A stretch of 64,000 bases of DNA from Coprinellus micaceus (lineage: Eukaryota; Basidiomycota; Agaricomycetes; Agaricales; Psathyrellaceae), in assembly GCA_951394405.1 (NCBI GenBank), contig OX596335.1:1736001-1800000 (forward strand), read 5' to 3'. The translations under genes and the position numbers were made by a program. A model generated the notes under the pieces. The model was given only the letters and a program-made list of their open reading frames with translations. It did no database searches and had not been told where the DNA came from. Position 1 is the stretch's first letter; every line of letters begins with the position of its first letter. This document shows, piece after piece, positions 13,082 to 24,233 of the stretch.

Positions 13082-13186
13082 AGCTTGGTCTCGTCCCCAT
13101 CCGTTTTGGGATGACCACCTGCTGCGGCTCCTTGGAGCTCCTTGGAGTCACATCCGAAAACGGATGGGGACGAGACTAGCCAAGCT
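13082..13186. repeat. Imperfect inverted repeat (hairpin)
   Basis: The left arm at 13082-13113 (agcttggtctcgtccccatc at its start) is the reverse complement of the right arm at 13151-13186, apart from a 4-nt insertion and one mismatch. The 37-bp spacer holds a direct repeat of cttggag. It can form a long stem. It may be a fold-back mobile-element remnant or terminal repeats of a very short element; no target-site duplication was seen. Confidence 0.85.
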
Positions 13187-14131
13187 CGGCCTCGGCCTCG
13201 ACAACGAAACTGGTCAGGGGACACTCGTCAATGCGTCATACCTCCTCAACAGTTTACCGGAATTTATTTGAAGCGCTCGATCGTTGTGTGCGACAAGCGC
13301 CCACATGGCACTATGACGAGGTCAGCATATGGGTGAATTGGAACTAGCCATGGTCGCGCTGGGGTATAACCCATGGCTCGAGGCGCGTAAGCACACCACC
13401 GTAGCGCTTCTCAGTGCTGGACAAGGGGCGAATGAAGTTGGCAGATTCGATGTATTCAATGACTACAAAAGATACAATAGACACACAGGAGAAGGGGATA
13501 GCGCAGAGCGCACCAAGAGTATATTCATTCCCAGTTCGCTCCCTCGTTGTAACTCAACCCTCGACCACAACCCATCCACTGGAAGCCAAGGCTGTCGGTG
13601 TCGTTACCCAATCGTTACCTAACAGTTCCATCTGTTATTGCCCTGTAGTTTTAAATGGTGACGTACCTTATAGGCGATTCTGGAAGAGATTGACCTCTTA
13701 CACGCTCCGGCAGAGTTTGGAACTTGGTCGTGCTGAACAAACCTGCCGCTCAACCCAGCTGTCAAAGCACCATCAGCGCTGTTAGGGTTAGGGCCTTGAC
13801 GTCACCTCGCCCGTCCCCCTCACAAAAGTCAAACCCTGTTCGTCGTCCTGTAATCTTCTCCTGGTCTTTTATATACATCCTGGCCTATTACCCCCCTAAA
13901 AGTGCTGCTGTCCAAATGTGGTCCAGATGGCGGGGAATTGGCTCGCACTGGCGCCGGGTTTCCTCGCGCCCGGCTCTCTGACTCACTCGGACGTGCTGTC
14001 CCAACTGAGATTATGTCCGTGCGGATATACTGACACTCTGGGCAAGGGACCTAGTGCCGCCTCGGTGAGAACGAGAGTCACAATATTTGGTTCATACCCC
14101 CCAAGAGTGGGTCGACAACTATGGATGCGAT

Positions 14132-14679
14132 TCATGTATCCGTCTCCACCATCTCCTCAACCTCCAAGAGCAGTTTTCTCACCTCCTCCGCTTCTCCAAT
14201 CTCCTCCTCGGTTTCAGTCTGAATGCTGCCACTCCAGTTGTCCCGTTCCTCCACAATCTCTTCCCCTCTTATCACTGCATCCACGTCATCTTCCTCCGCC
14301 TTGATCTCGACTTCCTCTATCTTGTGACCTCCTACTTCTCCAGTGCCCTATAATCTTGTCAACCTTGGGTGTCATGGAAGAAGGCGAGCAGGAGGCCTAC
14401 GTTCTGCAACCACAGAAGTATATCGAGCCTATCTCGGGTCTTAACGAGCTTTGTTCTCAGTTGGCTGACCTGCTCCGCATTCGTCCTATTAGTTGCTTCT
14501 AGCGTTTCGCATCTCATCCTCTCGGCCTCGTATAGCTGGATGACGGCCTCGAGTCGCCTCTCGGTCTTCTCGGTTTCGTAACCCAGTTTGCGCACATGCC
14601 GCTCCAATGTTGACATCTTTTCGTTTGTTTCGTCAAGCTTGGCTAAAATGATGCGCAGAATACCCGTCGCGTCCGACAT
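14132..14679 (-). CDS. Small acidic coiled-coil protein
   Basis: Two exons on the minus strand, 14679-14401 and 14347-14132, give 164 residues; the intron is 53 nt with gtaggc and ttatag ends and phase 0. The start is the ATG at 14679-14677; codons upstream are not ATG. Residues about 10-85 form a heptad coiled coil (ILRIILAKLDETNEKMSTLE, then RLEAVIQLYEAERMR and QVSQLRTKLVKTRDRLDILL). Exon 2 is highly acidic (KIEEVEIKAEEDDVDAVI and TETEEEIGEAEEVRKLLLEV). No family is recognised. It may dimerise through the coiled coil. Its isolated position and small size suggest a lineage-specific gene. Confidence 0.55.
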
Positions 14680-15422
14680 TGTGATCACTGATCAGGAGAG
14701 AGCTAGAACAGCAAGCGAGATTTTTGGCTAACTGATCACGGCCCTGATAGCACGTCGTGATCACATGCACAAAGGTTATTATTCCTGTCCTAATACTATA
14801 ATAGCCACACTCAGAGTCTCTTAGCGTGCGCCAGGACCACCGACATCCCACCCAAATGCCTCTGTAAAAATCGCCACTTTTGGGCCATTTTTATCCGGAC
14901 GCTGGAAAAGGCCTGAAGATCGCGACATTGTGCCAGCCGCTCTATCGAACATCCAATCCAGAAGTTAGCGTGTATTCCGAACAAATATTTATATGCCAAA
15001 CAATCCCCTCATCGCACTCGGATTCAGATGCTCGATACGAGCGGCTGGTTTAGGAACCTGGTGGAGGACTTGCAGGACCACGAAGCCTGTGATCCGGCGG
15101 CGATGCCGAGTCAGGTGTGATTAGGCCGTTCACACGCTTCGTCCTGAAAGCACTTGATTACTCTTGTGACTCTTGACTCCGGTCTGCGTACTCGACATTC
15201 GAGACGCCTCCCATCGATCCTTGGATATTCGATTGTTCGAAATCCAACCCTCTTCTCGATCCTTCGGCAGCTCACCTATAGCTACATGGAGCTCACGCCG
15301 TTCACAAATGGTCGCATTCATTCTGTCGACGGGGAGCGATACTGCTCTGCAAACAGCATCGTCGACCCCCCTCTACACTTGAAACCTCTCGAAGAAGGCC
15401 AGAGAGCGCAAGGCGCGCCACA
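14680..15422. other. Intergenic, upstream of retroelement relic
   Basis: No supportable gene. Short plus-strand frames from about 15150 may be the eroded 5' part of the adjacent retroelement, but no motif proves it. Confidence 0.35.
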
Positions 15423-16611
15423 TTGGCCTCAAGGCTCGACACAGCAAGGCAAGAGGTGAAGATGAACATGATGGTGGGGCAGGCAGCGAGCGGGTCTCGA
15501 TCTGTTGGGGAGAAACGAAAACCGGAGGGACTTGAAGTCCCTCGGTATAGACGGGATTTCGTTTGGTCTTCTCACAACGCCGATAGCATCTCTCCTTCCG
15601 CAATAAATACAGGAACAGCTGAACCCCTCGCTTCCCCACCATCAAATCTTGTCGATGATCCTCGCATTCAAGATTCCCCTTCTCAACTCGGTGATCCCAT
15701 TCATGGTGTGGAGACCCCTTTCGACGTCGATAAATCCGAATCGCACTTGGTCGATCATACCAACCAACCTTTCTTGAGATCGGTCATGAAGGGGTTGCAT
15801 AGAGGTTTTTGGCCGTTTGATGTGGGAGAGTGGGAGTTGTTGACGAGGGAACAGAAGGACAGTTTCTCTGAAAGGGACGGGGATGTGAACGTCATCCGTC
15901 CCTTTTGGGACAAGGGGATCCAAGAACCATTGGTCCGGGGGTCTACTTATCCCACAGCCATGCATGCAGCATGCAGGTGTCGCCTCTACTTGTTGTTTGG
16001 CGGAAAGTGAAGGCAAAAGTCATCGCGAATCACACGGCGTCAGGCTTTAATGACAGCATCCCTCGTGAGGAGGCGAAGTTCAAGTACGACGATATGAAGG
16101 CCTTTGGTCGGGCATTGGACGACGCAAAGAGAAAGTTCCCTGACTAGGAATGGGCTCTTTTCAAGTCTGATGTTGCTTCGGCCCTCTTGAATCTGCCAGC
16201 ACACCCCGTCTATCAGAGACGTCAACCGGTCATTGTCGACGCCCTCCTCCATACCGTGCGGAGGTTCGTGTTTGGAAATAGGGCGTCCCCGCGGTGTGCT
16301 GTCTCGGCGTCCATGTGGTAATCCACAAGTCTGGAGTACGCTCCCTACACGCCTACATGGACGTTTTTTTATTTTATTTTTTATTAAAAAAATGCGGATT
16401 TGACCGTTATGGTAACCTTGTTTGGTTCCACGATCGATTTTGCCCCGAAGGTCGGCCAGGCGGCACTTCGACAGACGTTGGTTGTCCACAGGATGAGGTG
16501 AAGCAGGAGTACGGACAGTCCTTGAAGGTTATTGGTTTCTGCTTGTCGATGGACCAAGGGACGATTTCTTTAGCTCCACATTCCATCAAGAAAGCGGTCA
16601 TGTATTCGTAG
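15423..16611 (+). pseudogene. Decayed retroelement reverse transcriptase
   Basis: Pieces in three frames line up with the reverse transcriptase of a retroelement widespread in basidiomycetes. Frame 0 (to about 15965) holds HTNQPFLRSVMKGLHRGFWP. Frame 2 resumes with VIANHTASGFNDSIPREEAK and KYDDMKAFGRAL, meets a TAG at 16144-16147 and continues with KSDVASALLNLPAHPV and RRFVFGNRASPRC, the palm fingers region. Frame 1 (16294-16611) holds AYMDVF, where YMDD is expected, and then VKQEYGQSLKVIGFCLSMDQ. The second catalytic Asp is replaced by Val and is followed by about 35 nt of T/A-rich sequence (16365-16395) instead of the normal coding. At least two frameshifts and one stop make the copy inactive. 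No long terminal repeats or integrase/recombinase were recognised, so the order (Ty3-like or DIRS-like) is open. Confidence 0.7.
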
Positions 16612-17473
16612 TCCGATCCCCAGGTGAGTTGTAGAATTCAATTTCTTCTCTAGCTAACGAGACTCCGAGCAGGTCTACAGCAGCTCGTGGGCGAACTGTC
16701 ATACGGACCGAGACGGGACCCGTCATCCGGACGGCCTACGGACCCGCATTCGCAGTCCGACCGGGGCGATCGACGTGAAATTTGGCGTCCATACACCCCA
16801 CGAATGCCCCTTTGTCGTATTGATCTCCCTACGGGCGATTGGGGCTTCCTGGACTCCTCGTTTGGCTGTTCTACAGCCCAAACCTTCGCAGTCTAATCTG
16901 CCCAAGAATCGTCTCAAAGCTGGCTGTTCATCGTCTCATTCCCCACGTGAGCCAAAGCTCAATGCCTGACCAGAGGAGGCGACACATCCTCTGTACTCGT
17001 GGTCTAATTCCCAATCTCCACAGAATCACCAAAATGGTCTCTGTAGTCTGGCCAACTCGCATCCTGAGATACCTTGTACGGGTACCCTACGGTTCACACG
17101 TTCGTAGTCCAGTTTACTGGGTTCGGACGACCGGTGGTCGAATTCCCCAGTTCATCGTATAGTCGACTGACCACCCGACGAATCGAACTATCGTCTGCCC
17201 TCGTCGTGTTCCTGTTCGGAACTTTGGTTCTCAATCCATGCTGACCACCACTGTATTGTACGACTGACTCCCTCCGTGACGTACCTCTCTGTCCCAGACT
17301 TCTGACTATTGAGCCCCACATGCCTCCTGCCAATCCAGTTCACCGAAACCACAACTTAGGGCTAACCAATCCATGGGCGCTTAGCGCAACGTTCTTGGTT
17401 TCTCCCACAGTCCGGTATTTTACCGGCATCCTTCGTCTCTCCCTTCCACCACCTCATCCGCTACACTCAACCA
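16612..17473. other. Intergenic, no supportable gene
   Basis: No supportable gene. Some of this may be the eroded 3' part of the retroelement, but I could not find RNase H or recombinase motifs. Confidence 0.35.
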
Positions 17474-18057
17474 ATGGCTCTCATATCTATCGACCCCTCC
17501 AACCTCATCACCATACTCGTCACTACGTTCCTCAATCAACGGCGAACGCCGACGGGCAGGGCCTGGGGGATCTGGTGGAACGTCATCCCCTCGGCTCTCA
17601 TTTATGCTCTCCTGGTGCTCATCTTCGCCTCTCGCGTTACCAAGGCCGTCGTAAGTACTTTGCCGTTGTCTATTCCGTCGTTGACCGCAGCCCCGGGCTC
17701 CAGCACGACTCCCGCGCGCCTTCCGAGCTTCTCCAGATCACGCTGGCCAAACAAGAGGCAGTTGTCGATGCTGCGACTACCGCCGCTGCCATCCTCGTAC
17801 ACACATGGGCCTTCCTCGACCGCTTCTGGCAGCCATCCACCACCCAACGCCCCGCGAACGGCGACGATGTCGAACTTCAGATCCTCGGAGGGCACGACGA
17901 CGCTCCGCAGCCACAACACGAGCCCATCGAGCTACGTTTGCAAGACGAAGATGCTTGGTTTGCGGGAGAGATGGATATCGAGGCGGGTGGAGAACTTCGG
18001 AACGTGAACGAGGTCGATGACTTTGTCGCCAACATGCCCGGCGCTTTCCCGGTGTGA
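17474..18057 (+). CDS. Small single-pass membrane protein
   Basis: Two exons, 17474-17650 and 17704-18057, give 176 residues; the 53-nt intron has gtaagt and ctccag ends, phase 0. Residues about 35-53 (WNVIPSALIYALLVLIFAS) form one hydrophobic helix that should span a membrane. The part after it has HDSRAPSELLQITLAKQEAV, an Ala/Leu-rich helix, then an acidic tail ending in DDFVANMPGAFPV. A nearer AG at 17689-17690 would break the frame, so the 17703 acceptor was chosen. No family is recognised. The topology of the soluble tail is not fixed by the sequence. Confidence 0.55.
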
Positions 18058-18503
18058 TAATCCCAGGTGCGTCCCCTGTTCGTTTGTCAACCAATCGCGG
18101 TTTTCTTATCACCTCATTCCGTTGTCGTTGTCGACCATACTCAGCACCAGCACCCCGAAAACGACTTATCCAGCATCCGACCCCCGTCACCAATCTTGCT
18201 CGCCCTCTGGCGTCCACCCACCTCTCAGTTGCCCGACCCACGATCACGAACTCCAGCGTCGACCTCACCCTCAAAGCGCCGTCCAAGGCGCGCTCCAGCC
18301 CCGGAGCCGGTTCGACATTGTTGTCCTCCCCGTGCTTTTATCTTGACACGACCCCCCTCCCGTTCTTCCTTGACACCACGCCAGTTCCGACTTCCCCAAT
18401 ATGTTTTAGATTGTATAAATTCATCTTTTTGTTGTTGCGCTAACATTACGGCTGTACCAATACCTATAGTCCCCTTACATTCCATTACTCGCCCACCCGC
18501 TCA

Positions 18504-18530
18504 CCCCCCCCCCCCCCCCCCCCCCCCCCC
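18504..18530. repeat. Poly-C tract, 27 nt
   Basis: Twenty-seven consecutive C residues lie about 450 bp downstream of the small membrane-protein gene. The complementary strand is poly-G and could form a G-quadruplex. The length is likely variable or imprecisely assembled. Confidence 0.95.
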
Positions 18531-18929
18531 TATCAACTAACCACTCAATGTTTGTATACCATACTTTCTTGCCTCACTGCATAGTACCTTAGACATCTGT
18601 TAGCGCCTTCATTCCATTCGCCACGACATCTCCAAAAACGGACCCCCATACATACCTTCATCTCTTCACATGGCCCATTACGAACCACCCCTGCACTATA
18701 ATCGACACCATCTACATTAACGTGGGATCTCCTCATGCATGGTCTAAATTTATTAAGCTGAGGTCCGGCGTCATCCCAACGCGAAACTGAGTTGTAATCT
18801 GCGCGAACCCTCTAGGCTTTCGACGTTCCTTCGAAGCTCTTTCTCTATTTTTACCAGACGACTAGAAACCAGTCTTGATGTAAGATGAATACCGACACGC
18901 GTGTCGCTCTTCTCTAATTAGGCGCCTGT

Positions 18930-19360
18930 CATCGTGACAACGCCCGTGTCCGTGCCGCTCATCGTGACAACGCCCGTGTCCGTGCCGCTCATCGCGTCCG
19001 TGCCCGCATCCGTCCCTGAGGGTTATGTCCGTGTCCGCGCCCGTCCTGACGGTCGTGTCCGTGCCGCTCATCGCGTCCGTGCCCGCATCCGTCCTGGCGG
19101 TCGTGTCCGTGCCGCTCATCGCGTCCGTGTCCGTGTCCGTGTCCGTCCTGAGGGTTATGTCCGTGTCCGCGCCCGTCCTGACGGTCGTGTCCGTGTCCGT
19201 GTCCGTCCTGAGGGTTATGTCCGTGTCCGCGCCCGTCCTGACGGTCGTGTCCGTGTCCGTGTCCGTCCTGACGGTCGCGTCCGTGCCCGCGTCCGTCCTG
19301 ACGGTCGTGTCCGTGCCCGCGTCCGTCCTGGCGGTCATGCCCGTGACCGTGACCGCCTCG
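18930..19360. repeat. GC-rich minisatellite, 6-bp substructure with 60-bp unit
   Basis: The array is built from gtccgt/gtccgc/gtcctg-type hexamers. It starts with a 30-bp unit (cgtgacaacgcccgtgtccg at its start) in two copies, and includes two identical consecutive 60-bp rows, 19141-19200 and 19201-19260. Because the basic period is 6 bp, several frames on both strands stay open for more than 100 codons and give periodic Val-Arg or Gly-His-Arg-Asp peptides. I treat these as by-products, not genes. Confidence 0.9.
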
Positions 19361-22300
19361 TTGCCCGCGTCCGTGCCCGTCCCGTCTGGCCGTGTCGGTT
19401 GCCATACCCGCCTCCCCATCGCGCCGCAACCCATTTGAGTTGACCTAGCTGAAATCCCTCATTCACCGCTGCTTGCCTGGCACCTGCGCACCCACCCACC
19501 TTACTATGTTCTTACCAACCCCGGTATATATCGCGTCCTATATACCCAGTGTGCAATGATTGTCAATGTCAAGTCTCCATTTTAGGAAAGGATATGCATA
19601 CCTCTTCAAACCCGCCAAATCTTCCCCTCCTTTGTTCTATAATGAGTCTTGATATTATATTCTCCTTCCTTCGTCCAGCTCACCCAGATGAATCGGCAAC
19701 ATACGCGGTTAATAATTATATTTCTATTATGTGCAGAGTCGTGGAGGACCAAATCCTACCTCATATATGCCACCGTTTCTTAATACTACACTCATATGCG
19801 TGCGTAGCAAGGGTGAAAGGGCAGTGTAGATTGGCTGGAGTAGTATCGGTCGTGCGTCTGGAAAATATCCAAGTCCCAACAAAGCTGTGCTGCTAAAAAA
19901 TGATGTCACGGTGCCTGAAGCTTGAAGCCGCACGTGCAGCGGAAGACATCGTTGCGCTCAAGGTTACTGTTCGTCGACCGGTCTTAAAACATTTTTGGAT
20001 GGTGACTGGGCCCCCTTAAATTCGCGGACGACGTGTGGATGCAGATTAGTGGGCTACTAGTGGTATAATAGGCGGCGTTTTGTGTAACTGATGGCGATCA
20101 TGCTGTGGGACTCACGGCCCGTGCAAACATGGACCCACATCCTACCTCCTCCACAACGGAAGACATTAAACTTAGACCATGGCGCGGAGAGGGATGGCCT
20201 ATATAGACGTAGGAGTGCTCTTTTCTACAGTACGCAATATAAGTCATCTCAGAAAATCTTCAAATGTTGGCGCCGTGGACATTGCGACTCATCTTGCCAT
20301 AGAGGGATGGCGGGAGACACATAACGGATCCGCACCACTAAAAACCTCACAGGGAGTTCGACGGACGGCTTCGTTATGGTCGCTCTATGGGTCGCTTACT
20401 TAACCATCGATTTTTTTTGGGGTGGTGGTAGCCACAAATTCCACCAGAAACCTGAATTTGACATTCCTTAGTGGATTAGGCTATAAACGCCGTCCTAACT
20501 TGGTGACTTGGTGACTACACCCTTATCCATGCTTGTGGTGAATTGGAGTACACCAGGGCCCTCAGGTTCTTATGGTGGCTGCGCCTTGGGCCCCTAAAAG
20601 CGACGTGTACAAACACTGTGACTCCTAGTACAAACCCATCAATACCAATGTTCCTCATTGCCCTGTGACTCACCACCACCACCACCACCACCACTACAGC
20701 ACCCTGCACCAGAACCACCTATCACCATGCTTTTGGCTATCATGATAGCATATGTGAAGGTCAAGGGGCATTTGCTGAGGAGGGAAACTACAGAAAACAA
20801 GTATGTCTCTTTTTAGTGTGATTGTCTGATTGTTTGGAAGTTCTAAGATTTTAGGGCCCCTAGGCCACATGGAAAACGACCTTCCACGCGCCCCCCTGTC
20901 ACCTCCGCACCAACGCGCCCCGACGGTACGTTCTTTCTTTCTATCCCACCACATCTCTTTTCTGAGCCCACCAAAGGTGGCCCCGCCCAGCCGACTACCA
21001 AGTAGGCGACCCAGCGTCCCAAAACGTGCCCATCCATCCGTTACACCCCCACTCCAACGCGCTTTGTTAAAACATGTCTGTATTATCGTTCTAATGTATG
21101 TACTACTGGTCCTCGGCGTACGCGCGCGATCGAAAAAACCCATTCCAACTCCGGCGCCCGCTGACTCACTCGTATCGCCGTGCGTCAGCAACGGTCATCA
21201 GCACCAAGTGCGGTCCTACCGCTGCGTTCTCTGCTTCACCCCTGATGGCTCCCAACGTTCCCCCATCCCCATTGGGACTTTGGTGAGGCGAACCGGCCTT
21301 TTCGCTTGGCTTAGGCCTATTCTTTGGTAGCGATGGACACCTACGCAATTGGCCTAAGCCCCAATCTTACATAATCACGCCGTCTGACCTGCTCTGGGGT
21401 TATCACAGTTCTCTATACGCCACCGTTCCCGCGAAATTTCATTAAAGACGTAACGTACACACTGCAGTGGGATAGTCACGGTGGTTCGACGTTCAACGAC
21501 CGGATTCGAATGCAGTTAAATAAGCCATTGATAAGATCGTACACCGTCTCTCCTCCAGCTCGCCTTGTTTGTTTAACGAATTTACTGTGCCCAAGCGGGC
21601 AACTGGGACCACTCCTCTTGTATTTCCCAAGAAGCCGCTATTCCCCCAAGACAAACTAGCTGGATGCTCCCTTTACTTCGAAAGGATGATAAAACGGAAC
21701 TCATCCTTATGGAAATGGATTAATACGACGCGTGCTTCAAGGCTAACAGACCTAGATTAAAATTCCTTTCACTTGTGCCCAGTGGCGCCTGGACGGTACA
21801 CGACTACAACCTAGCAAGAAAAGTGGGCAAAGGGAGCGAGAGACAATTAACGCGGGGTACCCCGTTTCCCGCGCTGCCAGCCTACCATTGCACAGAACGC
21901 GGAGGTTACCCGTTTCCGTCCGCGTTGCGTTCGTGGGTCCACAAATGCCATATGACGAAAGGGAGTGTTCGATTCGAGGGATCCACAAGGTATTCGGGAT
22001 GAGTCAAGCACATAGAACATCCATTTGTTCATAGAGAACTCGTTCCATATCTGGTTGCCTTATTATCACTGGCCTCTCTTAATCGAGCTCCGAGTGGTCA
22101 TGAGGTTGCGTGGCATTGAGAAGATGGGTCCCTAGACCTCATGAGCGAGAAGTGTATAAGCCCCTCAGACTGCCCCAAATTGGTGCATAGCTCCCATGGC
22201 GATAGAAGGAGGTCGGAGGCAGTTTTCGGAGAGCCTCCGCCGCTTTGCTACTACGACACCCCCCGCTGAAGGCGGAGGAAGATGCCAGATCCAGGCGCCC

Positions 22301-24233
22301 ACAAACGCGAACGGTAGACAAATGAAACTGATGACACGGATTCATTGCCCAACATTTGAGCACGTATTTTGCTAGGCTCGTAGGTCGTATGCGATGTGCG
22401 CTCAACGAGGCATTGACTACGAAGTGCGGCGTTTGGAACTAATTTGGAAACGTAACCCCCTGCTCGTGCGATCAGGCTTGGTTGCACGGAAGGGGCTGAA
22501 CCCAATGAATCGATAATACTCTCCACATCTTACCCTCGAGCTTCCAAGCGTACTTCAGCATCCTACCCTTGCGCCCCTCAGGAATTTAACCGCCAACCAG
22601 CTGTAAAATGTTCTTAGATACACTTGCTAGTGCCAGTGGCTTGGGCGTCTCACGACAAGAATAGGAGGTCGCCTTGCTATTTCGGGAACGAATATGTAAT
22701 CCCTGTCCGCCAGCGCCTCTGATCAAAACCATCATCACCAGCCTGACTCCCATGCACGAAGAAATCTGTAGAAACTTGGATAAAGTTGAATGGTAGCGCT
22801 ATTCAAGGACATATAGAACTGGGTTTGGCCTTGGGGATGGGGGCAAGCGAAGGTCTTGGAGGACCGGACGAGTCTTTGTCAACTGCGACAAGGCACCAGG
22901 TGAGCCACCTTATCGAGCACATTGATATGGTGTTCGTTTACCGCTACTCACTATTCTGAGGTACAAATGTACCATCGATGCTCACCCTACATTCCCCCTC
23001 GATGTTTCCGGGAGCAACCCCGAAGCGGAATTGTGTCAACGCGCAAGTCCAAGTGCCCATGTCATATATCCTTCCCTCCCCAACGAACCCTCAACCCGGA
23101 GCAGCCGTGCCAAATTACAGTTACACTTTGGTATCAATCAAGGCTAAGCACTAGCAGGTGTGAGGGAAAGAGAAAGAGACATACCTCGGAACGCGAAATG
23201 CTGTTTTATAAACCCCTTTTATCAAACCCAGAACCACGACTGGCCAAAGGTCCGAACGGATAGGTGTGTCCAAGCGACTGCTGATTGCTGAAAGTGCTCT
23301 GGAAGTTCCTCAGGTCCTCAGAAGATCGTCAGCGAAACATTGGGATGCCAATTTCCGCCCGGCGCAGGTGTGTGAAGTTGATTTTTATCACCGTATTCAA
23401 TTTGGCTGCAGCATGTTTCTAGAGGCCGCTTAATCTTGACCTGCTTCCGCTTTGATAGAGCGCCGGGCTGTCGGGTGGTTGGAAATCATATCGTGTTCAG
23501 AGGCCAACGAGGCGCACCACAGTTCGCCTCTCAAGGCTCTCATCGTATCTTTCGCTCTATCGTGTGAGCAGATTCGTACGCTTTGTCCCCAGAATCTCAC
23601 CCTTGCAACAGTTGTTTCATCCAGGAGCATGCATGCATGGGAACTCGAACAGCCGACTATCATCACTTCGCGAGGGCCTTTCAACGGCAAGGCTACATTT
23701 CTGTTCTGCCTGATTACGGCAAACATAACTCAAATGTGTGAACGCTGATGGACGGTGCTTGGAATGGTAATAAGCCATGCCATCTAGGACCAAGCTTCCT
23801 TCTTACCATGTGCTCTGCCGTTACACCTCCACTCAAGGACTCTTTCGCGCGTCACCTGGACTGAGCCTCGATAACCAGGAAACCCCCATTCACTCGTATC
23901 CGACACCATAGATAGACTGGGCTATGGTGAAGAGTTGTAGGCGTCACACGAGGACAACTTCTTTGATGCTTGCTTGAGCCTCCTGATCAAGAAGCATTCT
24001 TGAAGCTGGCTGCACGTCGTAAGGGGTCTCGGAGGGCAGTTCGGTCGCTTCGTTGGGTGCCATGTCCGGGGCGGATTCTAAAAATGAAAACTTGATTGGT
24101 TCTTAATGGCAGGTTATCGTCTATCGTCGCGGCTTGTGGAGCCCCAACTTTCTCCTGTCCCTTACTCTTTGCCTCCCTCCTCATCCCCCCCGAGCGTCTG
24201 TTCCCCGCGACATTGGGACTGAAACAGCAGAAG
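19361..24233. other. Intergenic, no supportable gene
   Basis: Almost 5 kb without a supportable gene. Longest frames are a 166-codon plus frame (20830-21330) and a 165-codon minus frame (20694-21191) that overlap each other and lack domains, intron logic or a proper start. A (CAC/CCA)n run of about 25 bp is at 20669-20694. The stretch probably holds eroded transposon DNA, but I could not name an element. Confidence 0.4.

Larger units (their letters stand above)
9990..14131. other. Intergenic, repeats but no supportable gene
   Basis: About 4 kb without a supportable gene. It contains an isolated 110-codon frame at 10479-10811 with no recognisable domain, a (GA)n run at about 11164-11182, a 17-bp tandem repeat (listed separately), and the imperfect inverted repeat at 13082-13186. 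Frames around 12903-13271 and 13329-13785 overlap the inverted repeat or lack domain structure. Confidence 0.4.

Noticed and set aside
18862..19443. Long frames on both strands with His/Gly/Arg/Asp or Val/Arg/Pro repeats
   Set aside because: They are translations of a minisatellite whose period is a multiple of three; several frames are open at once.
20694..21330. Overlapping 165- and 166-codon frames on opposite strands
   Set aside because: Neither starts with ATG, they overlap each other, and neither has domain features.
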